A stretch of 64,000 bases of DNA, taken from positions 3,100,001-3,164,000 of the forward strand of contig NZ_CP012996.1 in NCBI RefSeq assembly GCF_001412655.1. Reading direction: 5' to 3'. A model generated the notes under the pieces. That model was not told the DNA's origin and searched no databases. It was given only the letters and a program-made list of their open reading frames with translations. The first letter of the stretch is position 1. The number at the start of each line of letters is the position of its first letter. The stretch comes from Pedobacter sp. PACM 27299. GTDB taxonomy: Bacteria; Bacteroidota; Bacteroidia; Sphingobacteriales; Sphingobacteriaceae. Below, piece by piece: positions 63,700 through 64,000 of this stretch. Made by a program: the position numbers and the translations under genes.

Positions 63700-64000
63700 A
63701 TGACTTATAAATATATTAAAACAGCATTATCAATAGGTTTGCTGTTCCTAGTCTGCTCTTGTGGCAAAGACATCGGGAACTACGACTACCAGGAAATCAA
63801 TAAAGTCAAGTTTGCAGGAATTGATTCTGCCTACTTTGGTTTATTGGGAGAGCGTTTTCAAATTAACCCAAAACTGGATTTCACCCTGGATCCAGCTGGA
63901 AATGAAGCGGATTACAGCTATGAATGGATTGCCCTGAATATGGGCTCAAGTGTATTGCCGAAGGATCAGAAAAATGATCTTGCCAAAACAAGAAACCTGG
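63700..64000 (+). CDS. PKD-like family lipoprotein, N-terminal part (cut by window edge)
   Basis: The first 100 codons of a lipoprotein. Signal and lipobox LVCSC (C21), then GKDIGNYDYQEINKVKFAGID and NEADYSYEWIAL, as in the PKD_2-type (PF16407) proteins that follow DUF4843 genes in many Pedobacter SusCD loci. The remaining domain lies outside the window. It starts 28 bp after the DUF4843 gene and belongs to the same operon. Confidence 0.8.
   Translation, partial: MTYKYIKTALSIGLLFLVCSCGKDIGNYDYQEINKVKFAGIDSAYFGLLGERFQINPKLDFTLDPAGNEADYSYEWIALNMGSSVLPKDQKNDLAKTRNL

Overview
The window looks like chromosomal DNA of a Bacteroidota organism, most likely family Sphingobacteriaceae and probably Pedobacter or a close relative (inference). 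The grounds are: AT-rich DNA with few Shine-Dalgarno sites, several TAnnTTTG-type -7 boxes, two FecI/FecR/TonB-receptor modules (one leading into SusC/SusD), three large beta-barrel receptors of one family, a DUF6266 protein typical of Pedobacter, a cobalamin riboswitch of the usual Bacteroidota form, and many SPII lipoproteins. I saw no tRNA, rRNA, CRISPR array, insertion sequence or phage gene.

Layout. 1-2.8 kb: N-terminal part of a class A beta-lactamase behind a DoxX-like membrane protein, an orphan lipoprotein with a strong terminator, and a saccharopine-dehydrogenase-like oxidoreductase. 2.8-9.1 kb: a tripartite RND efflux operon in which inner-membrane pump and outer-membrane channel form one 1515-residue reading frame with an internal lipoprotein signal. 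9.2-21 kb: a beta-barrel receptor, an aminotransferase coupled to a flavin monooxygenase/DsbA fusion, a PAS-rich histidine kinase coupled to a receiver protein, a TPR protein, small membrane proteins and a class V aminotransferase. 21-27.6 kb: two secreted glycosidases (GH95-like and GH20) around small unknown genes. 27.9-31.9 kb: a second receptor and an ECF sigma/membrane-protein module with mirror-image promoters. 31.9-38.4 kb: a B12-riboswitch-controlled DUF5074 lipoprotein, a copper P-type ATPase, and a divergent MocR regulator/GNAT pair. 38.5-43.1 kb: FecI-FecR-TonB receptor. 43.2-48.4 kb: a decaying patch (acyltransferase/serine-hydrolase deletion pseudogene, AraC regulator with one frameshift) beside a cupin protein, an aldo/keto reductase, a WYL regulator and DinB. 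48.5-56 kb: two head-to-head S41 peptidases, a lipoprotein, an AraC regulator, a DUF6266 protein and an acyltransferase. 56-64 kb: a complete FecI-FecR-SusC-SusD-DUF4843-PKD-like lipoprotein locus running off the right edge.

How the parts work together. The efflux operon should export toxic compounds across both membranes. The FecI/FecR modules should link substrate sensing at an outer-membrane receptor (through its STN domain) to transcription of that receptor. The riboswitch should raise the surface B12-binding lipoprotein when cobalamin is scarce. The mirrored ECF promoters suggest that one sigma factor switches on itself, its presumed membrane-bound partner and the divergent membrane gene together. 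The most unusual items are the pump-channel polyprotein, the monooxygenase-DsbA fusion and the mirrored ECF promoter pair. All functions are inferred from reading the sequence; no database search was run.
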